Both the position numbers and the translations under genes were made by a program. The notes under the pieces were generated by a model. That model was given only the letters and a program-made list of their open reading frames with translations, ran no database searches and was not told the origin of the DNA. This document shows, in pieces, positions 34,964-41,902 of a stretch of DNA of 64,000 nucleotides. The first letter of the stretch is position 1. Every line of letters starts with the position of its first letter. Source of the stretch: Microbacterium nymphoidis (lineage in GTDB: Bacteria > Actinomycetota > Actinomycetes > Actinomycetales > Microbacteriaceae); assembly GCF_021044885.1 (NCBI RefSeq), contig NZ_JAJNOD010000001.1:1364001-1428000 (forward strand), in the 5' to 3' direction.

Positions 34964-35308
34964 GCCTCCAGTATGCGACCGCGGTGTGTCCGGCGTGTTA
35001 CGCGCGCCCACACCCACGGCAGAGGCCTGCGCTCCGCCTTCGCTCAGACGCGCGGATTTGCCACCATCACGGAGCCTGGTTAGCGTGGAAGGGCGGTCGA
35101 GAGGCCGTAAAGACCAGTCCGCGACCGTGTCTTTCTTCGAATTTTTGTGCTTACTGGTGTGAGATGCGGGCGTATGGTCGGTGATCTCTGCCCGGATCCG
35201 ACATCCGGTGCCCGAGCCGCCAGCACGACGCCGTCGAACGGCCTTGCGATCACCACCCGGGCGTAACCGAAGTGGGCTCACCCTCCCGAGGGGAGCCGCG
35301 AGGGAAAC
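34964..35308 (+). other. Long intergenic leader upstream of proV
   Basis: A 345-bp stretch with no credible gene. A promoter near 35058-35086 would give a leader of about 215 nt. Within it, CGGTCG (35094-35099) can pair either with CGACCG (35122-35127), followed by a T-rich tract ending in TTTTT near 35141, or partly with GACC at 35112-35115; these are mutually exclusive. A hairpin GGCTC-A-CCCTC / GAGGG-GAGCC (35275-35297) ends just before the proV ribosome site. Osmotic or ligand control by this leader is possible but unproven. Confidence 0.45.
35058..35086 (+). promoter_or_regulatory. Candidate promoter of proVWX
   Basis: TTGCCA (35058-35063) and TAGCGT (35081-35086) have the ideal 17-nt spacing. 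A weaker alternative is TTACTG with TATGGT about 85 bp further on (16-nt spacer), nearer the gene. Confidence 0.45.
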
Positions 35309-36601
35309 GTGACCGAAACCGCTCTTGAAGCGCGCCATCTGTTCAAAGTGTTCGGCAGGAATCCGGGCCAGGCTGTTCGCCGCCTGAAACACGGCGAATC
35401 ACGGACCGACGTGTCCGATGCCGGAACAGCAGCGGTGATCGATGCCAGCTTCACGGTGAACCGCGGAGAGATCTTCGTCATCATGGGCCTGTCGGGCTCC
35501 GGTAAATCGACCATCATCCGCATGCTCAACGGCCTGCTCGCCCCCACCGATGGCGAGGTGGTCGTTCAGGGCCGCAGCGTCACCGGCGCGTCTGCGAAGG
35601 AGCTGCGGAGCATCCGGCGTTCGGACGTGTCGATGGTGTTCCAGCACTTCGCGCTACTCCCGCATCGCACCGTGCTCGATAACGCCGCCTACGCGCTGGA
35701 GATCCAGGGCGTCGCGAAGAGCGAGCGGCTTGCTCGCGCACGGGAGATCCTCACCAAGGTGGGCCTGGACGGATGGGCCGACCATTATCCCGACGAGCTT
35801 TCCGGCGGCATGCGCCAGCGTGTGGGTCTGGCTCGCGCTCTCACCGCCGGCACCGACATCATGCTCATGGACGAGGCCTTCTCCGCCCTGGATCCGCTGA
35901 TTCGCCGCGAGATGCAGGAGCAGCTGGTGGAGCTGCAGCGCGAGCTCGGCCGCACCATCATCTTCATCACGCACGACCTGAACGAGGCGATGTTCCTCGG
36001 CGACCGCATCGCCGTCATGCGCGACGGACGGATCGTGCAGCAGGGCACTCCCGAGGAGATCCTCACCGATCCGGCGAATGACTACGTCGCGCAGTTCGTG
36101 CAGGATGTGGACCGCACTCGGGTGCTCACGGCAAGCGCGGTGATGGAGCCACCGCACCTCACCGTTCCGCTCACGGCGGGCGTGCGCGGAGCGCTGCGGG
36201 TGCTCCGCGAAGAGCAAGTGAGCACCATCTTCGCCGTCGAGAACCGGCGACTGGTCGGCGCCGTCACCGACCGCGCCGTCATCCGTGCCGTCAAGGCGGG
36301 CACCTCCGATCTCCGCCGGATCGTGGACGCCGCCGTGCTCACGGTCGGGCCGGACGATCTCCTCACCGACATCGTCGAGCGGGCCGTCGAGTCCCCGATG
36401 CCGCTCGCGGTGATCGACGACACCCGCCGCCTCATCGGCGTGATCCCGCGCGTGACGCTGCTGGCCGCGCTCGGCAACGTGCCGCCCACCACCCGCGAGA
36501 TGCCCATCATCCAGACCCCGATCGACATGGTCGCGGAGTTCACGCCGCTGGTGGACCAGCTCGCCGAATCCTCCGTCGCAACGGAAGGAGACGCACGATG
36601 A
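35309..36601 (+). CDS. proV: Glycine betaine/proline ABC importer ATPase with CBS domains
   Basis: A 430-aa ATPase of the ProV/OpuAA type. Walker A is [12 protein letters not shown], the signature [15 protein letters not shown], Walker B is [13 protein letters not shown]. The N-terminal [12 protein letters not shown] and the pre-Walker insertion are characteristic. From about residue 275 a CBS-type region follows, which in this family senses ionic strength or c-di-AMP. The start is GTG with GAGGG upstream; the last bases overlap the permease start (ATGA). Confidence 0.94.
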   Translation: MTETALEARHLFKVFGRNPGQAVRRLKHGESRTDVSDAGTAAVIDASFTVNRGEIFVIMGLSGSGKSTIIRMLNGLLAPTDGEVVVQGRSVTGASAKELRSIRRSDVSMVFQHFALLPHRTVLDNAAYALEIQGVAKSERLARAREILTKVGLDGWADHYPDELSGGMRQRVGLARALTAGTDIMLMDEAFSALDPLIRREMQEQLVELQRELGRTIIFITHDLNEAMFLGDRIAVMRDGRIVQQGTPEEILTDPANDYVAQFVQDVDRTRVLTASAVMEPPHLTVPLTAGVRGALRVLREEQVSTIFAVENRRLVGAVTDRAVIRAVKAGTSDLRRIVDAAVLTVGPDDLLTDIVERAVESPMPLAVIDDTRRLIGVIPRVTLLAALGNVPPTTREMPIIQTPIDMVAEFTPLVDQLAESSVATEGDAR

Positions 36602-37494
36602 TCGACTGGATCACCGACGGCGCCCGCATCCCCCTCGGCACCTGGGTCAAGGAGCTCATCAACTTCCTCAAGGAGTACCTCGGCTGGCTGTTCGATGCCA
36701 TCTCGATGGTGCTCACCGGCGTCTACGACGTGGCGGTGTGGGTGTTCACAGCGCCACCGGCGTGGGCGCTGATCATCGTGCTCGCCGGTATCGCCTATCT
36801 CGCGAAGGGCTGGAAGCTGGCGGTGGGAACCGTCCTCGGCCTCCTGCTGATCATCACGGTGAACCAGTGGCAGAACGCGATGCTCACCCTCGCGCTCACG
36901 ATCGTCGCGGTGCTGATCGCCACGCTGATCGCGATTCCGCTGGGCATCTGGGCCGCGCGGTCGCAGGCCGTGTCCAACGTGGTGCGCCCGATCCTCGACT
37001 TCCTGCAGACCATGCCGGCATTCGTGTATCTGCTGCCGGCCATCTTCCTGTTCAGCGTCGGTGTGGTCCCGGGAATCGTCGCGACGATCCTGTTCGCCAT
37101 CGCGCCGGGTGTGAGGCTCACTGAGCTCGGTATCCGCGGTGTCGACCGCGAGGTGGTCGAGGCGGGCAACGCCTTCGGAGCGACCCCCGGCCGCATCCTC
37201 CGCCAGATCCAGCTGCCGCTGGCGATGCCGTCGATCATGGCGGGCGTCAACCAGGTGATCATGCTGTCCCTGTCGATGTCCGTGATCGCCAGCATGGTCG
37301 GCGCTCCGGGGCTCGGCAAGCCCATCGTGCAGGCGCTGTCGTCGGTGAACATCCCGCTCGGCTTCGAGGCGGGCGCCGCGGTCGTCGTGATCGCCATGAT
37401 CCTGGACCGCGTGACCGGCGGATTCGGCCAGTCCCGTCGTGCCCGCCGTCGCACGGCACCGGCCGGCGCACCCGCACCGGCCGCCGCCGTCTGA
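36598..37494 (+). CDS. proW: Glycine betaine/proline ABC importer permease
   Basis: A 298-aa permease with about seven membrane segments. The binding-protein-dependent motif reads GVDREVVEAGNAFGATPGRILRQIQLPLAMP when followed along the coupling loop, beginning GVDREVVEAGNAFGA. The end of the protein is basic and Ala/Pro-rich. It overlaps proV by 4 bp and is 98 bp upstream of proX. It transports quaternary ammonium osmolytes into the cell. Confidence 0.94.
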   Translation: MIDWITDGARIPLGTWVKELINFLKEYLGWLFDAISMVLTGVYDVAVWVFTAPPAWALIIVLAGIAYLAKGWKLAVGTVLGLLLIITVNQWQNAMLTLALTIVAVLIATLIAIPLGIWAARSQAVSNVVRPILDFLQTMPAFVYLLPAIFLFSVGVVPGIVATILFAIAPGVRLTELGIRGVDREVVEAGNAFGATPGRILRQIQLPLAMPSIMAGVNQVIMLSLSMSVIASMVGAPGLGKPIVQALSSVNIPLGFEAGAAVVVIAMILDRVTGGFGQSRRARRRTAPAGAPAPAAAV

Positions 37495-37592
37495 CATCCC
37501 CTTAATCCGACGCACGCGAGACGTGCGACGACCGCGGATTCCGCGGACATCCCCAACGCCCGCGACACAGCACGCGGGAGGAAAGGAACACC

Positions 37593-38492
37593 ATGAACAA
37601 GCGCAAGCTTCTCAGCACCCTGGCCGTCGGATCGGCGGCCGCGCTCGCCCTTGCCGGGTGCTCGGCATCCGGCTCGTCGGGCGGCGGCGACACTGCCGAG
37701 TCGAAGGACCTCGTGATCGGCGTCTTCAACGGCTGGCCGGAGGGCGAGGCCGCCTCCTACATCTGGAAGTCGGTGCTCGAGGACAAGGGCTACAACGTCA
37801 CCCTCGAATACGCGGACGCGGGCCCCGTGTTCCAGGGCGTGGCGGGTGGCGACTACGACATCGCCCTCGACGGCTGGCTGCCGTTCACGCATCAGTCGTA
37901 CTTCGACGAGTTCGGCGACGACATCGTCGACCTCGGCGCGTGGAACGAGGACGCGAAGCTGACGATCGCGGTGAACGCGGACGCGCCCGTCGACTCGCTC
38001 GAGGACCTGGCCGCGAATGCGGACAAGTTCGGCAATCGCCTCATCGGAATCGAGCCCGGCGCCGGCCTCACCCGCGCCACCGAGGAGAACGTCATCCCGG
38101 ACTACGGTCTGGACAAGATGGACTTCATCACCTCGTCCACTCCCGCGATGCTCGCCGAACTGCAGTCCAAGCTCGACGCAGGAGAGAACGTCGCCGTGAC
38201 GCTCTGGCGCCCGCACTGGGCCTACGACGCCTTCGACATCAAGGACCTCGCAGACCCGAAGGAATCCCTCGGTGCCGCAGAGTCCATCCACACCATCGCG
38301 TCGACCGACCTCGAGAAGAAGGCCCCCGAGGTGTTCGCCTGGCTGTCCGACTTCACGATGGACTCCGACGTCCTGTTCTCCCTGGAGAACGCGATGTACA
38401 ACTCCGGCCAGGAAGACGTGTCCGACTACACCGACATCGTCAACACCTGGATCGGCGAGAACCAGGCCTGGGTCGACGCCCTCACGTCCTGA
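37593..38492 (+). CDS. proX: Glycine betaine-binding lipoprotein
   Basis: A 299-aa substrate-binding protein of the OpuAC/ProX family. Lipobox LALAGC makes cysteine 23 the lipid anchor. Conserved stretches are VIGVFNGWPEGEAASYIWK, DIALDGWLPFTHQSYFDEF and TLWRPHWAYDAFDIKDL, whose tryptophans can form the cation-pi box for betaine. GGGAGGAAAGGAAC precedes the ATG. A hairpin after the stop ends the operon. Confidence 0.95.
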   Translation: MNKRKLLSTLAVGSAAALALAGCSASGSSGGGDTAESKDLVIGVFNGWPEGEAASYIWKSVLEDKGYNVTLEYADAGPVFQGVAGGDYDIALDGWLPFTHQSYFDEFGDDIVDLGAWNEDAKLTIAVNADAPVDSLEDLAANADKFGNRLIGIEPGAGLTRATEENVIPDYGLDKMDFITSSTPAMLAELQSKLDAGENVAVTLWRPHWAYDAFDIKDLADPKESLGAAESIHTIASTDLEKKAPEVFAWLSDFTMDSDVLFSLENAMYNSGQEDVSDYTDIVNTWIGENQAWVDALTS

Positions 38493-38498
38493 CTCATA

Positions 38499-38533
38499 CC
38501 CGTGCGCCGTCGGCTTCTCCGGCGGCGCACGGG
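38499..38533. terminator. proX terminator hairpin
   Basis: A 15-bp stem (38499-38513 with 38519-38533, one G-U pair) and 5-nt loop CTTCT lie 6 bp after the proX stop. The lipoprotein array converges from the other side, so it may work in both directions. Confidence 0.8.
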
Positions 38534-38572
38534 AGTTTGCAGGCCTGCTACATGAACACGTGATGCACGTCA

Positions 38573-39004
38573 TCAACTCAACGGTTGCGAGTACACAAAG
38601 GTCACACCCGTGGTGTCTTCACCATCACGGAACGTGATCGTGCCCTGCTTGTAGTCTGGCGATCTTCCGCCGTTCCCACTCTGCGGGCGTCCCTGATCCG
38701 TCGCCTGCACGATGAAGAGGAAGAGTTCCGGCAGCGACGAGGACACCTGCCACGTGCCTTCCGCGTCATACTGATCGATCGCGTCACGAGCCGTCGAAAT
38801 GTTGAACGATGAGCCCGTGATCGTGAACGTCCCATCCCGAAGCACCTCCAACGTGCCCGTCGCCGGCGGCGCCGCACGCCACGTCCCCACCGGCGAATCC
38901 AGATCAAGCACCGGATACGACGGACCACACGCCGCAAGACCCACCAGCAACGCCCCGACGGACACCACCCCAGCCACGCGCACATGACGAAGAACACGCT
39001 TCAC
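38573..39004 (-). CDS. Tandem lipoprotein, copy 1
   Basis: A 143-aa lipoprotein starting at GTG. The lipobox LAAC is followed by GPSYPVLDLDSPVGTW and a beta-rich body with DGTFTITGSSFNIS and GTITFRDGEDTTGVTFVYS, which could form a small lipocalin-like barrel; I recognise no named family. Its GTG overlaps the TGA of the 49-codon mini-ORF before it. It is last in the array. By eye about 30 of 143 residues differ from copy 2, concentrated in the second half. Confidence 0.8.
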   Translation of the reverse strand: MKRVLRHVRVAGVVSVGALLVGLAACGPSYPVLDLDSPVGTWRAAPPATGTLEVLRDGTFTITGSSFNISTARDAIDQYDAEGTWQVSSSLPELFLFIVQATDQGRPQSGNGGRSPDYKQGTITFRDGEDTTGVTFVYSQPLS

Positions 39005-39150
39005 GAATAGGCCCGTTCACTCCACACGACCACCCCGGCGCTCCACAAGATCAACTTGGCATCGATCTCGCATACGAAATGCTCCTTCGGCTCAAGCGAC
39101 CTGAAAACGTGGGGATCCGAGAAACGCTCACCGTAGCCATTTCGTAGCAT
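39001..39150 (-). CDS. 49-aa mini-ORF between lipoproteins, copy 1
   Basis: An open frame beginning MLRNGYGERFSDPHVF and ending VVVWSERAYS. Its ATG overlaps the TAA of lipoprotein copy 2 (TAATG) and its TGA overlaps the GTG of lipoprotein copy 1, so it would be translated by reinitiation. The last eight residues match the end of the longer gene at 40155 (VWSERIYP), indicating a duplication remnant. It may be a real small protein or only a coupling relic; both copies remain open, with four amino-acid changes. Confidence 0.45.
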   Translation of the reverse strand: MLRNGYGERFSDPHVFRSLEPKEHFVCEIDAKLILWSAGVVVWSERAYS

Positions 39151-39581
39151 TAACTTGACGGCGGCGAGTAGACAAAGGTCACACCGGTGGTTTCCTCACC
39201 ATCGCGGAACGTGATCGCGCCCCGCTTGTAATCTGGTGCGATCCCGCCGTTCTCCAATTGCGCACGACCCTGCTCTGACGCCCGCACAATCATCAGATAG
39301 ACCTTCGGTAACGCAGACGACACCTGCCACGTACCGCCTGCGTCATACCCGCCGATCGCATCACGATCCATCGAAATGTTGAACGATGATCCGGTGATCG
39401 TGAACGTCCCATCCGGCAGGATCTCCAACGTGCCCGTCCCCGGCGGCGCCGCACGCCACGTCCCCACCGGCGAAGCCAGATCAAGCACCGGATACGACGG
39501 ACCACACGCCGCAAGGGCGATCAGCAACGCGCCGACGGACATCACCCCAGCCACGCGCACATGACGAAGAACACGCTTCAC
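39150..39581 (-). CDS. Tandem lipoprotein, copy 2
   Basis: A 143-aa lipoprotein from GTG at 39581, the same size as its paralogues. Lipobox LAAC is followed by GPSYPVLDLASPVGTW. The body diverges most between residues 70 and 120 (SMDRDAIGGYDAGGTW, KVYLMIVRASEQGRA). A longer in-frame start at 39623 exists but would destroy the signal peptide layout shared by all copies. The stop TAA overlaps the next mini-ORF's ATG. It presumably sits on the outer face of the membrane; function unknown. Confidence 0.8.
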   Translation of the reverse strand: MKRVLRHVRVAGVMSVGALLIALAACGPSYPVLDLASPVGTWRAAPPGTGTLEILPDGTFTITGSSFNISMDRDAIGGYDAGGTWQVSSALPKVYLMIVRASEQGRAQLENGGIAPDYKRGAITFRDGEETTGVTFVYSPPSS

Positions 39582-39727
39582 GAATAGGCCCGTTCGCTCC
39601 ACACGACCAACCCGGCGCTCCACAAGATCAACTTGGCATCTATCACGCGTACGAAATGCTCCTTCGGCTCAAGCGACCTGAAAACGTGGGGATCCGAGAA
39701 ACGCTGACCGTAGCCATTTCGTAGCAT
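39578..39727 (-). CDS. 49-aa mini-ORF between lipoproteins, copy 2
   Basis: Begins MLRNGYGQRFSDPHVF and ends LVVWSERAYS. It is coupled at both ends exactly like copy 1: TAATG with lipoprotein copy 3 and GTGA with lipoprotein copy 2. It differs from copy 1 by E-to-Q, C-to-R, E-to-V and V-to-L plus two silent changes. The conserved open frame is suggestive, but the two copies are too young to prove selection. Confidence 0.45.
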   Translation of the reverse strand: MLRNGYGQRFSDPHVFRSLEPKEHFVRVIDAKLILWSAGLVVWSERAYS

Positions 39728-40158
39728 TAACTTGACGGCGGCGAGTAGACAAAGGTCACACCGGTGGTTTCCTCGCCATCATGAAACGTGATCGTGCCCT
39801 GCTTGTATTCTCGTGGTCTTCCGCCGTTCCCACTCTGTGCACGTCCTTGATCTGTCGCCCGCACGATGAAGAGATAGACCTTCGGCGATGAAGAGGACAC
39901 CTGCCACGTGCCCTCCGCGTCATACTCACTATGCGCATCACGGGCCGTCGAGAGATTGAACGAGGAGCCCGTGATCGTGAACGTGCCATCAGAAAAGATG
40001 TCCAACGTACCCGTCCCGGGCGGCGCCGCACGCCACGTCCCCACCGGCGAATCCAGATCAAGCACCGGATACGACGGACCACACCCCACAAGACCCACCA
40101 GCAACGCCCCGACCGACAATGCACCCACCGCACGCAAACAACGAGAAACAAGCCTCAT
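39727..40158 (-). CDS. Tandem lipoprotein, copy 3
   Basis: A 143-aa lipoprotein starting at ATG 40158. Lipobox LVGC is followed by the shared GPSYPVLDLDSPVGTWRAAP. The first third and the last 20 residues are nearly the same as in copies 1 and 2. It overlaps the upstream gene by ATGA. As the copy next to the unduplicated upstream gene it is probably the ancestral position of the array. Tandem exported paralogues beside WXG-like proteins recall immunity arrays, but that is only an idea. Confidence 0.8.
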   Translation of the reverse strand: MRLVSRCLRAVGALSVGALLVGLVGCGPSYPVLDLDSPVGTWRAAPPGTGTLDIFSDGTFTITGSSFNLSTARDAHSEYDAEGTWQVSSSSPKVYLFIVRATDQGRAQSGNGGRPREYKQGTITFHDGEETTGVTFVYSPPSS

Positions 40159-40749
40159 GGGTAGATCCGTTCACTCCACACGATCATCTGCTGCTGGGTG
40201 CGAAAGCTCCCATTCGTCTCACCGAGCTCCGTCAACACGTCATAGACGATCGGAACGTGCTGCCCGCCGGTGAGCGGGATCCGCGTCCCCGAATCCACAC
40301 TGGTTTCATTCGTCACAACGTACGTGATCGTCACGCTCCCGTCCGCGGCTGGTGCATCCGCGTAATAGCGAACCTCATAAGAACCCAGCATGCTCTCAGG
40401 AAGATTCTCAAGCCCCGGGTGAAGATCACGCCGCGGATCGCTGAGGAGCGCAGTCCCCATCGCCACTCCATCCTTGACCCGCATCTGCACCATAAACATG
40501 ACCGGTCGAAAGCGTTCCATCCTGGAAGTCTCTCCTCACGTTCTCCCGCAGCTCGCGAATGAAAGCACTCTGACGAAACCGATCAACAAACGGATCCTCC
40601 TGCCCCAGGACGAACGCGGTCTCGTCCCCGGAAGCCCAATGACCGAGCAGGCTCCACACCTGCGCGTTGGCATGCTGACGATCAAACTGTTCGGTAACGC
40701 CGGACGGCAGCGGCACCGTGAGACTCCACGCCTCCGAAGCCTCAACCAC
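40155..40749 (-). pseudogene. ~198-aa unknown protein, interrupted by a frameshift
   Basis: The upstream reading frame runs from a GTG at 40749 (VVEASEAWSLTVPLPSG) to a stop at 40426. The downstream frame, open from 40520, ends at 40155 (SERIYP). The downstream frame reads convincingly from about VMFMVQMRVKDGVAMG, while the upstream frame turns into unlikely Gly/Asp-rich sequence there, so one extra or missing base near 40490-40520 probably splits one gene. Alternatively these are two overlapping genes: ATG 40520 has GGAGAG about 9 nt upstream. The GTG start overlaps the stop of the 160-aa gene. No family is recognised. Confidence 0.55.
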
Positions 40750-41224
40750 GGGTCCGAGCCAGCACTGCGTCAGCCTCGGCGCGTCGCTCCGCGAGATCAA
40801 CCAGTGCCGCCGTTGTCGTCTCGATCACCCGGTTCGCGTCGAGCACCGCCTGAAACTGCGCCTGCCACTCCTCCTCAGACCGAAACGTCACTGCACCCCC
40901 ATTCACGACGCCCTGCGCAACGCTGAGAGCCTCTCGCAGCGGCACCGCCTCCCGCGCGATCTGGTCGACCGTGTCGGCATATCCGGTGTACGCCTTGGAT
41001 GCGACGTGCAACGTCTCACGAGAATCACTCGCACGCGCGCGCAGGCTCGACACCGCGCGAGCGAACTCATCCGCGGCCTCACCCGCCCATCCATCACTCA
41101 CGCCCGTCAGGATCGAACCCGTGACGCTCTCGATCGCCTCGAGATCGATGATCTGCCCGTCACACCACGTCGCGGCCGCGCGCGCCACCGCCATATCCCC
41201 GCACCAGGGTCCACCGCAGTCCAC
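40742..41224 (-). CDS. Helical WXG-like protein, 160 aa
   Basis: A GTG-started protein of 160 aa. It is mostly helical with a central turn VSDGWAGEAADEF, the W-x-G placed between two long helices as in WXG100/LXG substrates of type VII secretion, followed by FARAVSSLRARASDS and a second helical hairpin (DTVDQIAREAVPLREA). It opens with a cysteine-rich bit (DCGGPWCGD). Its start lies 10 bp after the stop of the small upstream gene and in the same frame. A role as a type VII-type secreted or partner protein is inferred from shape only. Confidence 0.6.
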   Translation of the reverse strand: MDCGGPWCGDMAVARAAATWCDGQIIDLEAIESVTGSILTGVSDGWAGEAADEFARAVSSLRARASDSRETLHVASKAYTGYADTVDQIAREAVPLREALSVAQGVVNGGAVTFRSEEEWQAQFQAVLDANRVIETTTAALVDLAERRAEADAVLARTRG

Positions 41225-41233
41225 CTCACCGCG

Positions 41234-41557
41234 TCACGCCTCCAGCGCCCGCACCAGCGCGGACACCGACGAGATCGCGTCCCGCTCGGTGGCCGTGAAG
41301 TCACGCACCGTCGCAACAAGCCCGGCGGCGATCCGCTCTCCATCCGACACCATCGCCGTCAGCACCCGCTCCCACTCACCCACGAAGAACGACGACGCGC
41401 TGGACACCAGATCGCTGCCCGCTCCCGCCACTTCAGGGACCGAGATCGCCGCGCAGGGCTCCAACACCCCGACGAGCTGAGCCCGCAACGAACTCAAGAC
41501 CCCGGTGTCCGCCATGATCGTACGCTGCACGAATCGCCCCCAGCCCAAGCCGCCCAC
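41234..41557 (-). CDS. Small WXG100-like helical protein
   Basis: A helix-turn-helix-shaped small protein whose turn reads VGEWERVLTAM, a W-x-R variant of the WXG turn; flanking helices are SDLVSSASSFF and GERIAAGLVATVRDF. With the GTG at 41557 (GGGAGG just upstream) it has 107 aa; an ATG at 41515 would give 93 aa (MADTGVLSSL), closer to typical WXG100 size but without a ribosome site. It is the first gene of the array operon and may be a chaperone-like partner of the 160-aa protein. Confidence 0.55.
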   Translation of the reverse strand: MGGLGWGRFVQRTIMADTGVLSSLRAQLVGVLEPCAAISVPEVAGAGSDLVSSASSFFVGEWERVLTAMVSDGERIAAGLVATVRDFTATERDAISSVSALVRALEA

Positions 41558-41902
41558 GCCCCTCCCACAGAGACGCGCTCACACCGTATACACAAAACGA
41601 CCGGACCGAGCGAGCTTCTCCCCAGCCCTCCGCAGCACCCGATTCGTTGCGCACACATCGCGCGAGCCAGGCCCGAACAGTGACGATTCGCGCGCTCTGA
41701 AGCCAAAGGACGCGGGCGGACCGGGCCGGGTCGACGACATCGCGTCCTGACTCCGCCAGGCCCGCGCGACGTCTGTCCTCCGTCGGCGGATGGCCGCGCA
41801 TTCGTATTCTCGTACTACGACGCGAACTCGCACAGCACCGATGTCGGAGGCCTGCACTGAAATGTCGGCGAGTGGCCAAGGCGGCTGCTAAAGGAGACAG
41901 CC
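41558..41902. other. Divergent intergenic region between the array operon and the unknown membrane protein
   Basis: This 345-bp gap holds promoters for both directions but none can be fixed with confidence. GTATAC at 41586-41591 could be part of a leftward -10 region. The degenerate 59-bp palindrome F lies in the middle. Near 41865-41890 a tRNA-like string occurs just before the AAAGGAG ribosome site; it is not a complete tRNA. Confidence 0.4.
41643..41701. repeat. 59-bp palindromic repeat, copy F (degenerate)
   Basis: Starts TTCGTTGCGCAC and ends GCGCGCTCTGAA, again exactly 59 bp. Both ends carry substitutions. It is the only copy found between two divergent gene starts rather than at a 3' end, so it may mark a former gene end or an older insertion. 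Confidence 0.5.

Larger units (their letters stand above)
38573..40158. repeat. 577-bp tandem duplication array carrying three lipoprotein genes
   Basis: The lipoprotein stops fall at 38573, 39150 and 39727, an exact 577-bp period. Units 1 (38573-39149) and 2 (39150-39726) each hold one lipoprotein and one mini-ORF; unit 3 holds a lipoprotein preceded by the longer upstream gene. The mini-ORF segments of units 1 and 2 differ at about 6 of 150 bases, far less than the lipoprotein halves next to them. About 33 bp ending the mini-ORFs match the end of the upstream gene at 40155, marking the duplication junction. Confidence 0.85.

Noticed and set aside
35093..35308. c-di-AMP (ydaO-type) riboswitch upstream of proV
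   Set aside because: The conserved ydaO core segments as I recall them are not present; only generic hairpins are seen, so I keep it as an unclassified leader.
38573..40158. Transposon or insertion sequence as cause of the tandem units
   Set aside because: No transposase and no terminal inverted repeats at unit edges; the exact period and shared junction fit simple tandem duplication.
41865..41902. tRNA-Ser-like string (GGCGAGTGGCCAAGGC followed by CTGCTAA)
   Set aside because: A D-arm-like and an anticodon-loop-like piece occur, but the stem does not pair properly, no T-arm (GTTCGA-type) follows, and the region runs straight into a ribosome site and start codon.
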